Below are positions 24,607 to 34,306 of a stretch of DNA of 64,000 nucleotides, piece by piece. The number at the start of each line of letters is the position of its first letter. The stretch's first letter is position 1. Source of the stretch: Mycobacterium bohemicum DSM 44277 (GTDB lineage Bacteria; Actinomycetota; Actinomycetes; Mycobacteriales; Mycobacteriaceae); NCBI RefSeq assembly GCF_001053185.1, contig NZ_CSTD01000001.1, positions 2,001,009-2,065,008 on the forward strand, read 5' to 3'. Under the pieces are notes generated by a model that saw nothing but the letters and a program-made list of their open reading frames with translations, had not been told where the DNA came from and ran no database searches. A program made the translations under genes and the position numbers.

Positions 24607-27122
24607 GGCTTCCAGCTCCATTCGGTGACGCCACCGGCCAGCGTCCGCCCTCGCGCGGTCGCGAAAAGTCGCTCGATGCCGGGGTTTAGCGCGGTCATCG
24701 GCCGCGTGTCGGTGGGGTCGTGCAAAAAGGTGAGGCGCTGCTTGGCACGGGTCATTGCGACGTAGAGTTCGCGATCACGGTCCGCCTGTGCCAGCCTGGC
24801 TACCGCACGACTGTTACAGACAGGCTGCCCATCGACTCCGACGCGATACGGCACGCGCTTGCCGCTGAAGAGCATCGTCTGAAGCACGGAGTGCGGCACG
24901 GCGTCGCGGCCGGTCAACCCGACATACACGTGGTCGAATTCGAGACCCTTCGCCTGATGAAAAGTTAGCAATGCGACGGCGTGCTCGGCGAACGCGTCGT
25001 CCTCGATGTCATCGAGGGCGCTCTCGGCGACGATGGCGCCGAACACCGTGAGAAATCTCCACATCTCATCGGGCCAAGTGATCTTGCCGGCGGTATTGCG
25101 CGTCGGAGTGAGTGGCTGGTCAAGGGACGAGCGACTACGCCGGGTTGGCGCGATTTGCGCTTCCAGCAACTGCGTGAACAGCGCCTCCCGGAACAGGGTC
25201 GGGGTAAAGCCGACCGCCCGGAACATCGGGAAGGCCAGCAGTCGGGCGACGACACCGCTGAGAGTCAGCCGCGGCGCGCGACGGCTGCCGCGCTGGTGTG
25301 CCTCTGTGGCGGCGACCAGGTCGGTCCGCAGTTTGTCGAGGTAGGCGAGCAGTGGGGCGACCGCGGGGGTCGGTACCCGCACTCCCGCGGAACTGCCGCG
25401 GAAGGCCTTCTGGATGCCGGCGTGCGCCTGGCCGACAGGGAAGGCGGGCGGTGCCACAGGCGCGAAACTGGCCTTTTGGGCGTCATTGCACGATGCCCAC
25501 ACCATTATCTCCCGACCGTTCGACCCGGCCGGCGCGAGGACGACCGGGTCGATGAGATAGGAGAGCAGCGCGGCGAGAGAATGGACAGGGCTACCGCGGC
25601 GCGCCGCCGTCTTGTTGCGCGGGTTGTATACGCGCAGCCCGAGGTTCTCCAGTGCGCGGCGCAGCTCCAGCCCTGCGGTGCCGCCGCGCTTGCCTTCCTT
25701 CTCCGAAGTAGAAAACAGCAGCACGGCGACCGATGGCGCGACGGCTGGCTTGTTGGGTCGGCGCCCCACGCCAAGTGCGTCGATCTCAGCGGCCACGTGG
25801 TCGCAGACCGCCCCCCACGGCCCCTCCAGCAAGCGTGGTGCTCCACCCGCCTGCACGGTGCGGGGCGAGCGGATCGTCTTCGGCATTGACACGGCAGACA
25901 AAATAGTGGCTTTGCGAAACGCGGCGCTGAAGGCGACGATGCGTTTCGTGCTGCGCCAGTTTTCCTCAAGCTTCTCCTGCCGATAGCCGAAACTGTTAGC
26001 GCGGCAGGAGTTTTCAAGCCCGACGAAGCAGGCGATGTCGGACCCGCGGAACCGGTAAAGGGCCTGATCATCGTCGCCGACCACCGTGAGCCGGGTCTGG
26101 GGTCGAGTCAGCCACCGCAGGTGGATAGCCAGCTGGACCGGGTTCGTGTCCTGGAACTCGTCGACGAAGACGTGGTCGATTTGCGGTACTACGGCGTTCT
26201 GGCGTTCATGAAAGCGCCGCTGGATTGTGGCGAAGTCGAGGATCTGCTGACTGTCGAGGTAGCCTTCCCAGCGCTGCTGAAGCGTTACCAGATCGTCGGT
26301 CAACCCGGGGCGAGACACGGCTTCGATGCCGTTGTCCGTGCCAGCATTACCGCACCGCGGCATCCAGGTCTCGGTGTGCTGGGCCAGGACCGACTGAAGA
26401 AATGAGATCCGGTCGAAGGTGTTGCTGGGCCAGCGACCGTCATCCCAAGGCGGCCGGAAGATCGAAACCAGCGCGTCGGTACCGACCAGTCGTTCAACGA
26501 GTTTTTGCGGCGTGTCGCCACGCTGGCTGAGCACCACGGGGTGCACCCTGGTCATCCGTACTCGCGCCTCGGTCTCCTCGATGACCTGTGTGCCTGCCGA
26601 CATGTACGCCTCATCGAACTCAGCTAGCAGCGCGTCGCAAAGGCTGTGCAGCGTTCCGATCCGCAAATCGTGGACGTGTGGGTCAGCGGGGTTGAGGCCA
26701 CGCTTGCGCGCCTGCTCCAGTAGGGCGTCGCTGCGCTCAACTACGCGAACCTCCAACTCGGTGGCCGCTTTGCGCGTGAACGTGGTGACGACGACTCGGT
26801 TGGCCGCCGTTCCTCGCACCATGAGTTCGAACAACACCCGCCAGACAAGCATCTCGGTCTTACCCGATCCCGCTCCGGCAAGGATCTGCAGGACCGTGTC
26901 GTCGGGGCGGACGGCGATGATGCGCCGCTGCGGCCCTCGCGGCGCAAGCGGGGCGCGCCCGACTTGCGCGAGGACCTCGTCAACCAGTTCAAAGAACAGA
27001 TCCGTAGGTATGACGTCGACGGCTGGCGCCGTGCCGGTCCTAGCTATGACAGTTGACGCTGGCCCCATGGGCTGCAGGGTAGCGGCACTCTGGCCTGTCC
27101 GACATGATTTTGGAACCGCCAT
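24603..27122 (-). CDS. UvrD/Rep-family superfamily 1A DNA helicase
   Basis: An 839-aa helicase with all expected motifs: I LAGAGSGKTEMLVW, Ia TTFTRKAATEL, II FVDEFQDTNPVQ, III VVGDDDQALYRFRGSD, IV EENWRSTKR, V LTFHQAKGLEFDHVYV, VI ELYVAMTRAKQRL. It should translocate 3'-5' on single-stranded DNA using ATP. Start is ATG 27122, although ATG 27068 is possible; neither has a strong ribosome site. It is coupled by ATGA to the nuclease, suggesting an AddAB-like helicase-nuclease complex. About 200 bases upstream, after folE2, I see no gene. Confidence 0.9.
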   Translation of the reverse strand: MAVPKSCRTGQSAATLQPMGPASTVIARTGTAPAVDVIPTDLFFELVDEVLAQVGRAPLAPRGPQRRIIAVRPDDTVLQILAGAGSGKTEMLVWRVLFELMVRGTAANRVVVTTFTRKAATELEVRVVERSDALLEQARKRGLNPADPHVHDLRIGTLHSLCDALLAEFDEAYMSAGTQVIEETEARVRMTRVHPVVLSQRGDTPQKLVERLVGTDALVSIFRPPWDDGRWPSNTFDRISFLQSVLAQHTETWMPRCGNAGTDNGIEAVSRPGLTDDLVTLQQRWEGYLDSQQILDFATIQRRFHERQNAVVPQIDHVFVDEFQDTNPVQLAIHLRWLTRPQTRLTVVGDDDQALYRFRGSDIACFVGLENSCRANSFGYRQEKLEENWRSTKRIVAFSAAFRKATILSAVSMPKTIRSPRTVQAGGAPRLLEGPWGAVCDHVAAEIDALGVGRRPNKPAVAPSVAVLLFSTSEKEGKRGGTAGLELRRALENLGLRVYNPRNKTAARRGSPVHSLAALLSYLIDPVVLAPAGSNGREIMVWASCNDAQKASFAPVAPPAFPVGQAHAGIQKAFRGSSAGVRVPTPAVAPLLAYLDKLRTDLVAATEAHQRGSRRAPRLTLSGVVARLLAFPMFRAVGFTPTLFREALFTQLLEAQIAPTRRSRSSLDQPLTPTRNTAGKITWPDEMWRFLTVFGAIVAESALDDIEDDAFAEHAVALLTFHQAKGLEFDHVYVGLTGRDAVPHSVLQTMLFSGKRVPYRVGVDGQPVCNSRAVARLAQADRDRELYVAMTRAKQRLTFLHDPTDTRPMTALNPGIERLFATARGRTLAGGVTEWSWKP

Positions 27123-27320
27123 GCTGGCTCTGTCGGGGCTGCTTCGTGCGACGAAGTAGCTGTCGAATGGGGGTTACACGGTCGGGGCGTAGATAACGAA
27201 AAGTTCTCGCCTGGTGCGGGAGGTCACCAACTCAGTCTGCTCAGGCCTCGCTATTCACCTGAAAGCTTTCTTGCACCGGTCGTTGGGAGTGCAAACCTAG
27301 TCAAGCAGCCGCCGTGTCCG

Positions 27321-28106
27321 TCACATAGGGCTCCACGACAATCGCGCGACGGCGTCATGACTGTGGATGCTCTCGAGAGTTCGTATTTCGACGCTATGAC
27401 CCACAACCTGAGCACGACAGGCAAGCGACAGCTGTCTTACCAAATCTTCGACGAACATAGGCTTGTCATAGGCGGCCATCGTGATGACACGCTCGTCGGA
27501 TCTCTTCACCACCGGAAAGACCGGGCACGAACTATTGGCGCGAATCATCTCGATCAGCGTCGAGACGGCGACCGGATACGCGGCGTCACCCCTTCCCTGC
27601 ACGGTGAGAGACACCCGGCTGCGCTGATTGTGTGCGCCATAATCGCTGATGGCCTTGCTGCACGGGCACAGCGTCGTGACGTCCGCCAACACGGTGGTCT
27701 CCAATGTGAACAAGTCATCCGACAGGTCCCCCCGAAGGCGCACATCGTGTACCTGCCAAGCTTCTTCGCCCGAAGTCGGTGCCGCCACCCTCATGGCAAC
27801 CGGCAACACAGCTGACACCCGCGCGGACGACGCATCCAGGATGTCAGCCAGGATCTTCCACACCGAGGCGAACTCACGAGGATCAATCACCTGCATGTGC
27901 GCATCCGCGGCCTGGACCATCCGACTCATGTGCGTCCCACGGCGGTCCGCCGGCAGGCGGACGGTGATCTCAAGATCGGCCACGACTGCCTGGGATAGTT
28001 CACCGTCGTCAAACACGACCGGATAACGCAGACCCGATATGCCGACCTCGTCGATCGGGATACCCCGATCGTCCGATTGGTTCTGGATATCGAGAAGTTG
28101 CGTCAT
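27321..28106 (-). CDS. folE2: GTP cyclohydrolase FolE2 (type IB)
   Basis: A 261-aa enzyme converting GTP to 7,8-dihydroneopterin triphosphate, the first step of 7-deazaguanine synthesis. Visible hallmarks are [14 protein letters not shown] (57-70), the catalytic Cys region [19 protein letters not shown] with Cys147/149, and [21 protein letters not shown] 28106 overlaps the queD stop (ATGA). It is the last gene of the que operon. Mycobacteria use FolE1 for folate, so a second cyclohydrolase here is presumably dedicated to preQ0. Confidence 0.94.
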   Translation of the reverse strand: MTQLLDIQNQSDDRGIPIDEVGISGLRYPVVFDDGELSQAVVADLEITVRLPADRRGTHMSRMVQAADAHMQVIDPREFASVWKILADILDASSARVSAVLPVAMRVAAPTSGEEAWQVHDVRLRGDLSDDLFTLETTVLADVTTLCPCSKAISDYGAHNQRSRVSLTVQGRGDAAYPVAVSTLIEMIRANSSCPVFPVVKRSDERVITMAAYDKPMFVEDLVRQLSLACRAQVVGHSVEIRTLESIHSHDAVARLSWSPM

Positions 28107-28486
28107 TGCCGTCCGCCGCCCTGTCCGCGATACACACAACCAGAGGTGCACGTTTCGGAAACCCTAACCGCGGACATCATCGGCAACGACGCGGTCAGCT
28201 CGCGCCAGATCCACGCCGCGAGATGTTCGCTCGTGGGGTTCTCAAGACCAGGGATCTCGTTGAGGTAGTAGTGATCGAGTTGAGCGATGACCGGCTTGCA
28301 GGCGTCTTTGATATTGCCGAAATCGATGACCCAACCGGTGTGCGGGTTGACGGGGCCCGTCACGAATATCTGGGCCCGATACGAGTGCCCGTGCAGCCTT
28401 GAGCACTTGTGATCACGCGGCACGTTTGGTAACCGATGGGCGGCTTCGAAGGTGAACTCCCAGAAGATCTCTGCGGTTTCGTTCAT
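28103..28486 (-). CDS. queD: 6-carboxytetrahydropterin synthase QueD
   Basis: A 127-aa protein of the PTPS/QueD family, making 6-carboxy-5,6,7,8-tetrahydropterin from dihydroneopterin triphosphate. Zinc ligands are His17 (FEAAHRLP), His32 and His34 (CSRLHGHSY), with catalytic Cys28. [15 protein letters not shown] carries the conserved Glu/His. ATG 28486 overlaps the queE stop. Second-to-last gene of the que operon. Confidence 0.95.
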   Translation of the reverse strand: MNETAEIFWEFTFEAAHRLPNVPRDHKCSRLHGHSYRAQIFVTGPVNPHTGWVIDFGNIKDACKPVIAQLDHYYLNEIPGLENPTSEHLAAWIWRELTASLPMMSAVRVSETCTSGCVYRGQGGGRQ

Positions 28487-29118
28487 GCGATTCCTAGGTA
28501 TTTGTGGGTTTGCAGACTGAGCCGCCACCTGGGCCGCTTGAGGCAGTACTCGACTGCAGAAGCGGTATTTTCATCTACTGAGGGGCCGTCCATCGGCGAG
28601 AGCCGAAACGAACCGAAGTTCAGATTCTCAAACTGCGCGGGGTCTCCGCCGTCTTGGGGAAACACCAGCTTCAACTCGTCGCCCGACGTGAGTACCAACG
28701 GCGCGCCGATCTTGGGACTCACGCACGTCCAGTCGATCCCGGGCGGTGGGTGACGCGTGCCGTTGGTCTCCACCGCGACGTAGAAGCCCTGGACATGCAG
28801 GGCATCGACCAGTGCATTGTCGAGTTGAAGCAGCGGTTCTCCCCCGGTGCACACCACCATTCGGTGCTCGTGGCTAGATTCGGGCCACGCGCGTGCCACC
28901 GCGGCCGCGAGGTCGGTGGCGTCCTGAAAGTGCCCGCCGCCAGGACCATTGGTCCCGACGAAGTCGGTGTCACAGAACTTGCAGATCGCCTGCGCGCGAT
29001 CACGTTCCCGCCCATTCCACAGGTTGCAACTAGCAAATCGGCAGAACACGGCCGGGCGCCCGGTGTGGAACCCCTCGCCCTGAAGGGTGTAGAAGATCTC
29101 TTTGACCGTATAGGCCAT
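28483..29118 (-). CDS. queE: 7-carboxy-7-deazaguanine synthase QueE
   Basis: A 211-aa radical-SAM enzyme converting 6-carboxytetrahydropterin to 7-carboxy-7-deazaguanine. The cluster motif is the CX14CX2C variant (Cys31, 46, 49) rather than the more usual CX3CX2[14 protein letters not shown] and [10 protein letters not shown] are the SAM-binding segments. ATG 29118 lies one base after the queC stop; a longer open frame upstream overlaps queC and is rejected. Confidence 0.95.
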   Translation of the reverse strand: MAYTVKEIFYTLQGEGFHTGRPAVFCRFASCNLWNGRERDRAQAICKFCDTDFVGTNGPGGGHFQDATDLAAAVARAWPESSHEHRMVVCTGGEPLLQLDNALVDALHVQGFYVAVETNGTRHPPPGIDWTCVSPKIGAPLVLTSGDELKLVFPQDGGDPAQFENLNFGSFRLSPMDGPSVDENTASAVEYCLKRPRWRLSLQTHKYLGIA

Positions 29119-29119
29119 C

Positions 29120-29812
29120 TCAAGCCGCCTGATAGACCAGTGGGTCTGGGTGACCCGCCTCTGCGAAACCTTTGAGCCGCAAGAGACACGAGTCGCAGCG
29201 CCCGCAGGGCCTTCCTGCGTCGTCCGGGTCATAGCAGGACGAGGTCAGGCTGTAGTCGACACCCAAGTCCAGGCCCAAGCGAACGATGTCCGCCTTGGTC
29301 TTAGTGATGAGTGGCGTGTGGATGGTCATCGCGGAACCTTCGACGCCGGCCTTGGTGGCGAGGTTCGCCATCGCTTGGAAGGCGGCGATGTACTCGGGCC
29401 GGCAGTCCGGATAGCCGGAGTAGTCCAGTGCATTGACGCCGATGAAGATGTCCTGCGCACCAACGGTTTCGGCGTAGGCCAGCGCGAACGAGAGGAAGAT
29501 AGTATTCCGCGCCGGCACGTACGTAGACGGTATGTCGTCATCGCTCAACTCGGCAACTGAGGCGTGCTTCGGTACGTCGATGTCGGTAGTCAACGAGGAG
29601 CCTCCGAAGACACGCAGGTCGATGTCGGCGACCACGTGCCGGGCGACGCCGTGCGCCGCGGCGACGCGCCGTGCCGAGGCGAGTTCCACAGCGTGACGTT
29701 GGCCGTACCTGAAGGACAGGGCGTAGGGCACGTACCCCCGGTGCTTGGCGATCGCTAACACCGTCGTCGAGTCCAGCCCTCCGCTGAGCAGTATTACCGC
29801 CGGTGTTTCCAT
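29120..29812 (-). CDS. queC: 7-cyano-7-deazaguanine (preQ0) synthase QueC
   Basis: A 230-aa ATP-dependent enzyme producing preQ0 from 7-carboxy-7-deazaguanine and ammonia. The PP-loop is [13 protein letters not shown] (10-22). The C-terminal zinc site reads SCYDPDD then [13 protein letters not shown] 29812 follows GAGAGGA; the 38 upstream in-frame codons run back into the divergent promoter and are rejected. It heads the queC-E-D-folE2 operon, divergent from the dpdC candidate. Confidence 0.95.
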   Translation of the reverse strand: METPAVILLSGGLDSTTVLAIAKHRGYVPYALSFRYGQRHAVELASARRVAAAHGVARHVVADIDLRVFGGSSLTTDIDVPKHASVAELSDDDIPSTYVPARNTIFLSFALAYAETVGAQDIFIGVNALDYSGYPDCRPEYIAAFQAMANLATKAGVEGSAMTIHTPLITKTKADIVRLGLDLGVDYSLTSSCYDPDDAGRPCGRCDSCLLRLKGFAEAGHPDPLVYQAA

Positions 29813-29845
29813 GGCGTCCTCTCGTGGCGCGTCGGTGTGTGCGGC

Positions 29846-29862
29846 TATAGTAACCGAAACTA
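29846..29862. promoter_or_regulatory. Divergent promoter region of modification and preQ0 operons
   Basis: TATAGT (29846-29851) is a good -10 for the plus-strand operon. It overlaps the dyad TAGT-N7-ACTA (29848-29862), which is symmetric across the 107-base gap between queC and the dpdC candidate. A single regulator binding there could control both operons. Inferred by eye. Confidence 0.4.
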
Positions 29863-29919
29863 CATCAGACAGCCGACACGTTGAGGGCGCAGTTTCGCCG
29901 TTAGGGAGAGGAGGGTGAC

Positions 29920-30807
29920 GTGCCAAAACTGACGATCGTAGTCAACTGCACCGACAGAAAGTCGGTGCAACCTGCGGCGAAACTCCGTGTCGGCTCCCTT
30001 CCCCGCGGCGACAACAAGGCACGTTTCGAGGTGTGGCGTCGGCGTGTCGGTCAGGCGCCGGCGCAGGTCAGACTAATCGACCTCTATCAAGGGGAGGCCT
30101 GGCAAGAGGTCCGTGGGCTGTCCAACGACGCGCGACACGCCGGGTACTTCGTCACGACCTTGGTCGCTTCGGCCGGCCTTGGCCTGCGCGACGTTTCGAC
30201 GCTGGCGAGCCCGTACGCCGCGACCTTCGCGGGTGGCCATCCCGATTCGGTGGCATCTAGCGCCGAGGAGAACCGCGACTGGTGGCGACGTCTTCGCGAC
30301 CTCGAATCCGCGCAGTCGTTGACCGACACCTGCGGCGACCGGGTGTTGCTGGTGTTATCCGAGACGTACGCCCGCAGCATGGAGCACGATCTGATCGCCC
30401 TAGCCAATCGCGGCGGCGACCTCTTGCTAGTAGGCGGTGCCCGGGATATTGACGGGTTGGCCCGACTCCCCGCCAACCGCTCACTGCGTGCCGAACTTGG
30501 CGGTACCACCTCCAGCGTTGGCCTTCGCATGGCCCGACGGTGGCTTCGCAGCAGCACCGGCAACCACCTGTACACCTCGAAGGACGCGTCGGCGTGGTCC
30601 GATTGGGCTCGATCGGTGGCCCGTTCGGAGAACTACCACCGGGCGGCGGCGACCGATGCAGACATCGTTGAGTGGATCAACACGTTGTGCGCTGCCGAGC
30701 CTGACCTGTCGGCGACCCGCGCGTTGCGTCGAGTCCGCGATGCTGGTATTGCGTGCGAGCAGAAGCGGTTTGGCCGGCTGTTTCATTCAGTGGTGGACAC
30801 GCGGTGA
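29920..30807 (+). CDS. dpdC: DpdC candidate (dPreQ0-to-amido conversion)
   Basis: A 295-aa protein from GTG 29920, with GGGAGAGGAGG upstream. It starts [19 protein letters not shown], a strand-loop like those opening YaaA/DUF6884-type proteins, then [19 protein letters not shown] and [20 protein letters not shown]. In the Salmonella dpd system, DpdC turns inserted preQ0 into 7-amido-7-deazaguanine. This gene occupies the matching place: first in the operon with dpdA and dpdB-like genes and divergent from the preQ0 pathway. Assignment is mostly positional. It overlaps the next gene by GTGA. Confidence 0.58.
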   Translation: MPKLTIVVNCTDRKSVQPAAKLRVGSLPRGDNKARFEVWRRRVGQAPAQVRLIDLYQGEAWQEVRGLSNDARHAGYFVTTLVASAGLGLRDVSTLASPYAATFAGGHPDSVASSAEENRDWWRRLRDLESAQSLTDTCGDRVLLVLSETYARSMEHDLIALANRGGDLLLVGGARDIDGLARLPANRSLRAELGGTTSSVGLRMARRWLRSSTGNHLYTSKDASAWSDWARSVARSENYHRAAATDADIVEWINTLCAAEPDLSATRALRRVRDAGIACEQKRFGRLFHSVVDTR

Positions 30808-31949
30808 ACGACGACGAACCCGAACGACTGCTCGAGCGGCGTGCACTGCGGATTGAACAGAACTCGCGCATGCCGTTGTACCTCTTCGCCCTCGCCGCCG
30901 ATGAGGTTGCTCTGGTCGCTGACGTGGCCCGCATTTCCCGCGACGAGGCGGGCAAGTTGATCGGCTACCAGCGGCCTGAGCGGCGAAGCCATGTGAAGCA
31001 GATTCTCGACTACCTGAACTCAGGGGAAGTGCTGTTTCCGAACGGTCTGATCCTCGCGCTCCCCGACACCGTGCGGTTCCGGTCCAGTCGCGGTCCGGCC
31101 ACCACCGATGGCCTCGCAACGGCCGGGACACTCGAGATCCCACTCCCTGCTGGCGACGACGAGCCCCGACCCGCATGGATCGTCGACGGTCAGCAACGAA
31201 GCCTTGCGTTGGCGCGTACCAAGAACACTCGACTGCCCATCCCCGTAGCCGGCTTCGTCGCACCAACACTAGAAATGCAACGTGACCAGTTCCTTCGGGT
31301 GAATACCGTCGCGCCACTGCCATCGAATCTTGTCACGGAACTTCTCCCCGAGGTGATATCCGCTCCCTCCCCGCGGTTGTCGCAACGCCGAATGCCCTCC
31401 GCGCTGGTCGACATGCTCAACCGTGACCCCGAGTCCCCGTTCTTTGGGTTGATCAAGCGCGCATCGACCGACAGTGAAGACCGCCGTCAAAGTGTCATCA
31501 CCGACACCAGTCTTGTTGAAGCGCTGAAAGAATCACTTGAATCACCCTCTGGTGTGCTATTTCCCTACCGGAACATGGCGACGGGTTCCACCGACACCGA
31601 CGGGATACGACACGTTCTGCTGCTCTACTGGAACGCGGTGCGAGACCTGTTCCCGGATGCCTGGGGCAAGCCGGCCACCCAGTCGAAACTCATGGGTGGC
31701 GTCGGCATCAGGGCCATGAGTCGGCTCATGGACCGGGTCATGGTCCAAGTCAACGTCGCCTCACCACACGCCGCGGCTGAAACCAAGAAAGAACTCTCGC
31801 GAATCGTCGCGAAATGTCACTGGACCGGCGGCACCTGGGCCGAACTCGGGTTGCCTTGGGACGAACTGCAAAACGTCTCTAAACACATATCCGCGCTGTC
31901 GAACTATCTCGTCCGAGCATATGTGACTGCCCGTAAGGAGCAGGCATGA
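30804..31949 (+). CDS. DpdB-like DGQHR protein, first copy
   Basis: A 381-aa protein. GTG 30804 overlaps the preceding TGA. It carries the DGQHR/DndB-type signature WIVDGQQRSLALART (core at 128-132) and the shared segment LIGYQRPERRSHVKQILDYL. DpdB is required with DpdA for preQ0 insertion and is described as an ATPase; DndB is its phosphorothioation relative. Here a second homologue (33183-34280) flanks dpdA on the other side. Overlap with dpdA is ATGA. Which copy is the functional DpdB cannot be told from sequence. Confidence 0.85.
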   Translation: MNDDEPERLLERRALRIEQNSRMPLYLFALAADEVALVADVARISRDEAGKLIGYQRPERRSHVKQILDYLNSGEVLFPNGLILALPDTVRFRSSRGPATTDGLATAGTLEIPLPAGDDEPRPAWIVDGQQRSLALARTKNTRLPIPVAGFVAPTLEMQRDQFLRVNTVAPLPSNLVTELLPEVISAPSPRLSQRRMPSALVDMLNRDPESPFFGLIKRASTDSEDRRQSVITDTSLVEALKESLESPSGVLFPYRNMATGSTDTDGIRHVLLLYWNAVRDLFPDAWGKPATQSKLMGGVGIRAMSRLMDRVMVQVNVASPHAAAETKKELSRIVAKCHWTGGTWAELGLPWDELQNVSKHISALSNYLVRAYVTARKEQA

Positions 31950-33190
31950 AGTTTTACTTCCCCGACAGCCAAGACCAAGTCAGCCCTACCTATGACTTCA
32001 TCCACGACGAGCATTCGCCTCTCCGGGTCCGCCAACGCGACGACCGCTATGCACACGAGGTCCTCACCATGCGTCCCTACGATGGCCTTCTCGTGTCGAA
32101 GGCCATCGTCGACGGTTCTGGCAGAGAGGTTGGCAAATACTCAATGCCGCAGCGCCAGCGCCTGTATCGACTTGGTGTTCGGGAGTTTTTTCGTCTGCCT
32201 CGTTCGATCGACACACTTGGAGACTGCGGCGCATTCACCTACGTTAATGAGCCTGAGCCGCCATACTCAATCAACGAGGTCCTCGACTTCTACGGCCAAT
32301 GCGGCTTCGATGCCGGCGTAAGCATCGATCACGTCATCCTTGGCTACCGCCGTCCCGGCACCGGCGACCCTCCGAACGAATGGGTGGAGAGGCGCCGCAT
32401 CTCGCTCACTTACGCCGAGAAGTTCTTATCGGCAGTCGTGGATCAACGCGCGAGCTTCGAACCGATTGGTGCGGCACAGGGCTGGGATCCAGCTAGCTTT
32501 GCCGATAGTGTGCGTGAACTTCAGGGCATGGGATACCGACGAATCGCCCTGGGCGGCATGGTTGCCCTGAAAACACCCGACATACTTGCGTGTCTAGAAG
32601 AGATTGCCAAGATCCGCAGCGCCGACACCGAACTGCACCTGCTGGGGATCACCCGCGTCGAAACCATCTCTGAATTCAAGAGATTGGGCGTGACAAGTTT
32701 CGATAGCACATCATCATTCAGACAATCGTTCATGGACGACCGCGATAACTACCACACTGCCGATGACCGCTACTCGGCCATCCGCGTCCCGCAAGTTGAC
32801 GGAAACATCACGCTGAGGAAAGCGATCCTATCGGGAACAGTGTCCCAAAGGAGCGCGATCGAAGCCGAAAGGTTGAGCCTCAGACGGCTGAGGGAATTCG
32901 ACGCAGGATCCTGCGACATGGATGGCGCAATCGCGGCTGTTGTGGATTACGGAGAGATCGTCGGCCTGAAAGGCGACTACGAGGATCAGTACCGACGGAC
33001 GCTCATGCGAGCGCCATGGCGTGAGTGCCAGTGCGGTCTTTGCGCCAAGCATGGTATCGAGATCGCGATTTTTCGCGGTAGCGAGCGAAACAAGCGGCGG
33101 GGCTTCCACAACCTGTCCGTGCTTGCGGAGAAGATGAGGCGATTGAAATCAGCGAAGCCAAAACTCTCGGGAAGGATCAAGCATGGCTGA
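31946..33190 (+). CDS. dpdA: DpdA, TGT-like DNA 7-deazaguanine transglycosylase
   Basis: A 414-aa protein with the tRNA-guanine transglycosylase barrel. TLGDCGAFTYVNEPEPPYSI carries the conserved Asp93 general region, GFDAGVSIDHVILGYRR resembles the substrate loop, and the zinc site near the end is CQCGLC (Cys361, 363, 366) with His388 (GFHNLS), the TGT CXCX2C...H pattern. The family exchanges guanine in DNA for preQ0. The gene sits between two DGQHR genes, overlapping both (ATGA, and 8 bases). Confidence 0.9.
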   Translation: MKFYFPDSQDQVSPTYDFIHDEHSPLRVRQRDDRYAHEVLTMRPYDGLLVSKAIVDGSGREVGKYSMPQRQRLYRLGVREFFRLPRSIDTLGDCGAFTYVNEPEPPYSINEVLDFYGQCGFDAGVSIDHVILGYRRPGTGDPPNEWVERRRISLTYAEKFLSAVVDQRASFEPIGAAQGWDPASFADSVRELQGMGYRRIALGGMVALKTPDILACLEEIAKIRSADTELHLLGITRVETISEFKRLGVTSFDSTSSFRQSFMDDRDNYHTADDRYSAIRVPQVDGNITLRKAILSGTVSQRSAIEAERLSLRRLREFDAGSCDMDGAIAAVVDYGEIVGLKGDYEDQYRRTLMRAPWRECQCGLCAKHGIEIAIFRGSERNKRRGFHNLSVLAEKMRRLKSAKPKLSGRIKHG

Positions 33191-34280
33191 CAGGTATGAA
33201 ATTAAGGTGCCCGCACTCGAAGTGCGGCAGGGCGAACGCACGATCTACTGCTTTGCCATCGACGGCAAAAGACTCCTTGACTTCACTGCCGTCTCTCGTG
33301 TTCGACGATCAGGCGACGGCGGCCTAGCTGGCTACCAGCGGCCGGAAGTTCTTAACCATATCCGGGCGATACGCCGCTACATTGAGTCTCCCGAAGCGCT
33401 GCTGCCGAATGCTGTTGTGCTTGCTTTTGATTCACGCGTGAGATTCGAAACCAAGCGGCGACGCAGCGCAGTCGAATACTCAATAGCGGGCGAGCTAATC
33501 ATACCGGTTGATGAAACGCTCGAGGACGTCGACAAGCCGGCGCTGGTGGTCGATGGACAGCAACGCGTTGCCGCGATCCGGGACGCGGACGTAGCGGAAT
33601 TCCCCATCGCTGCGGTTGCTTTCATCGCTTCCGACGCTGAAGAGCAACGTTCTCAGTTCATACTGGTCAACAACACGAAGCCCTTGCCGAAGGGACTGAT
33701 TCACGAGTTGTTGCCCGAGGCAAGTGGTTACCTGCCGCCCAAGTACGCACGCCGTCAGCTCCCTGCGCAACTTATGATCCGCCTAAATCTCGACGACGAC
33801 AGTCCCTTCCGCGGCGCGATCGCGACGCCCACCTCGCCCGACGGCTACATCAAAGACAACAGCGTCTTGAAGATGATCGAGAACAGTCTCTACGACGGCG
33901 CGCTGTACCAGTACCGCAATCCCGAGGACGGCTCGGGCGACATCGAACAGATGATGCTTCACCTCAAAATATTCTGGGGTCTTGTCGAAAGCACCTGGCC
34001 CATTGAGTGGAAACTGATTCCCCGCAAGTCGCGGCTCACCCACGGTGTAGGGATTCAAGCCCTTGGTTATGTGATGGACGCGCTCACGGAAGGCTACGAC
34101 GCCGACTCGCTACCCAACATTGGACTCGACCAACGCCTTGACATGCTATGCCGGGTGACAGCATGGACAAGTGGGACATGGGATTTAGGTCCCGATGATC
34201 AAAGGCGCTGGAACAGTTTGCAAAACACTCCGAACGACATCAAGCGACTGACGAACTGTTTCTTGCAGGCCTTGCGGTAG
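33183..34280 (+). CDS. DpdB-like DGQHR protein, second copy
   Basis: A 365-aa protein from ATG 33183, inside the end of dpdA. The signature is LVVDGQQRVAAIRDAD (core 124-128), with LAGYQRPEVLNHIRAIRRYI matching the copy upstream. Length and domain order are the same as the 381-aa copy, but identity outside motifs is visibly limited, so the duplication is not recent. It is the last gene of the operon, convergent with dpdD after 26 bases. It could be the partner of the other copy in a hetero-oligomer, or serve a different step. Confidence 0.85.
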   Translation: MADRYEIKVPALEVRQGERTIYCFAIDGKRLLDFTAVSRVRRSGDGGLAGYQRPEVLNHIRAIRRYIESPEALLPNAVVLAFDSRVRFETKRRRSAVEYSIAGELIIPVDETLEDVDKPALVVDGQQRVAAIRDADVAEFPIAAVAFIASDAEEQRSQFILVNNTKPLPKGLIHELLPEASGYLPPKYARRQLPAQLMIRLNLDDDSPFRGAIATPTSPDGYIKDNSVLKMIENSLYDGALYQYRNPEDGSGDIEQMMLHLKIFWGLVESTWPIEWKLIPRKSRLTHGVGIQALGYVMDALTEGYDADSLPNIGLDQRLDMLCRVTAWTSGTWDLGPDDQRRWNSLQNTPNDIKRLTNCFLQALR

Positions 34281-34306
34281 CGCCGCCTGACATTCCGCAT
34301 CTGCCT

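Noticed and set aside
29120..29926. QueC extended to 29926
   Set aside because: The extra 38 codons cross the divergent promoter and the start of the opposite gene; the conserved protein begins at [15 protein letters not shown] with a good ribosome site.
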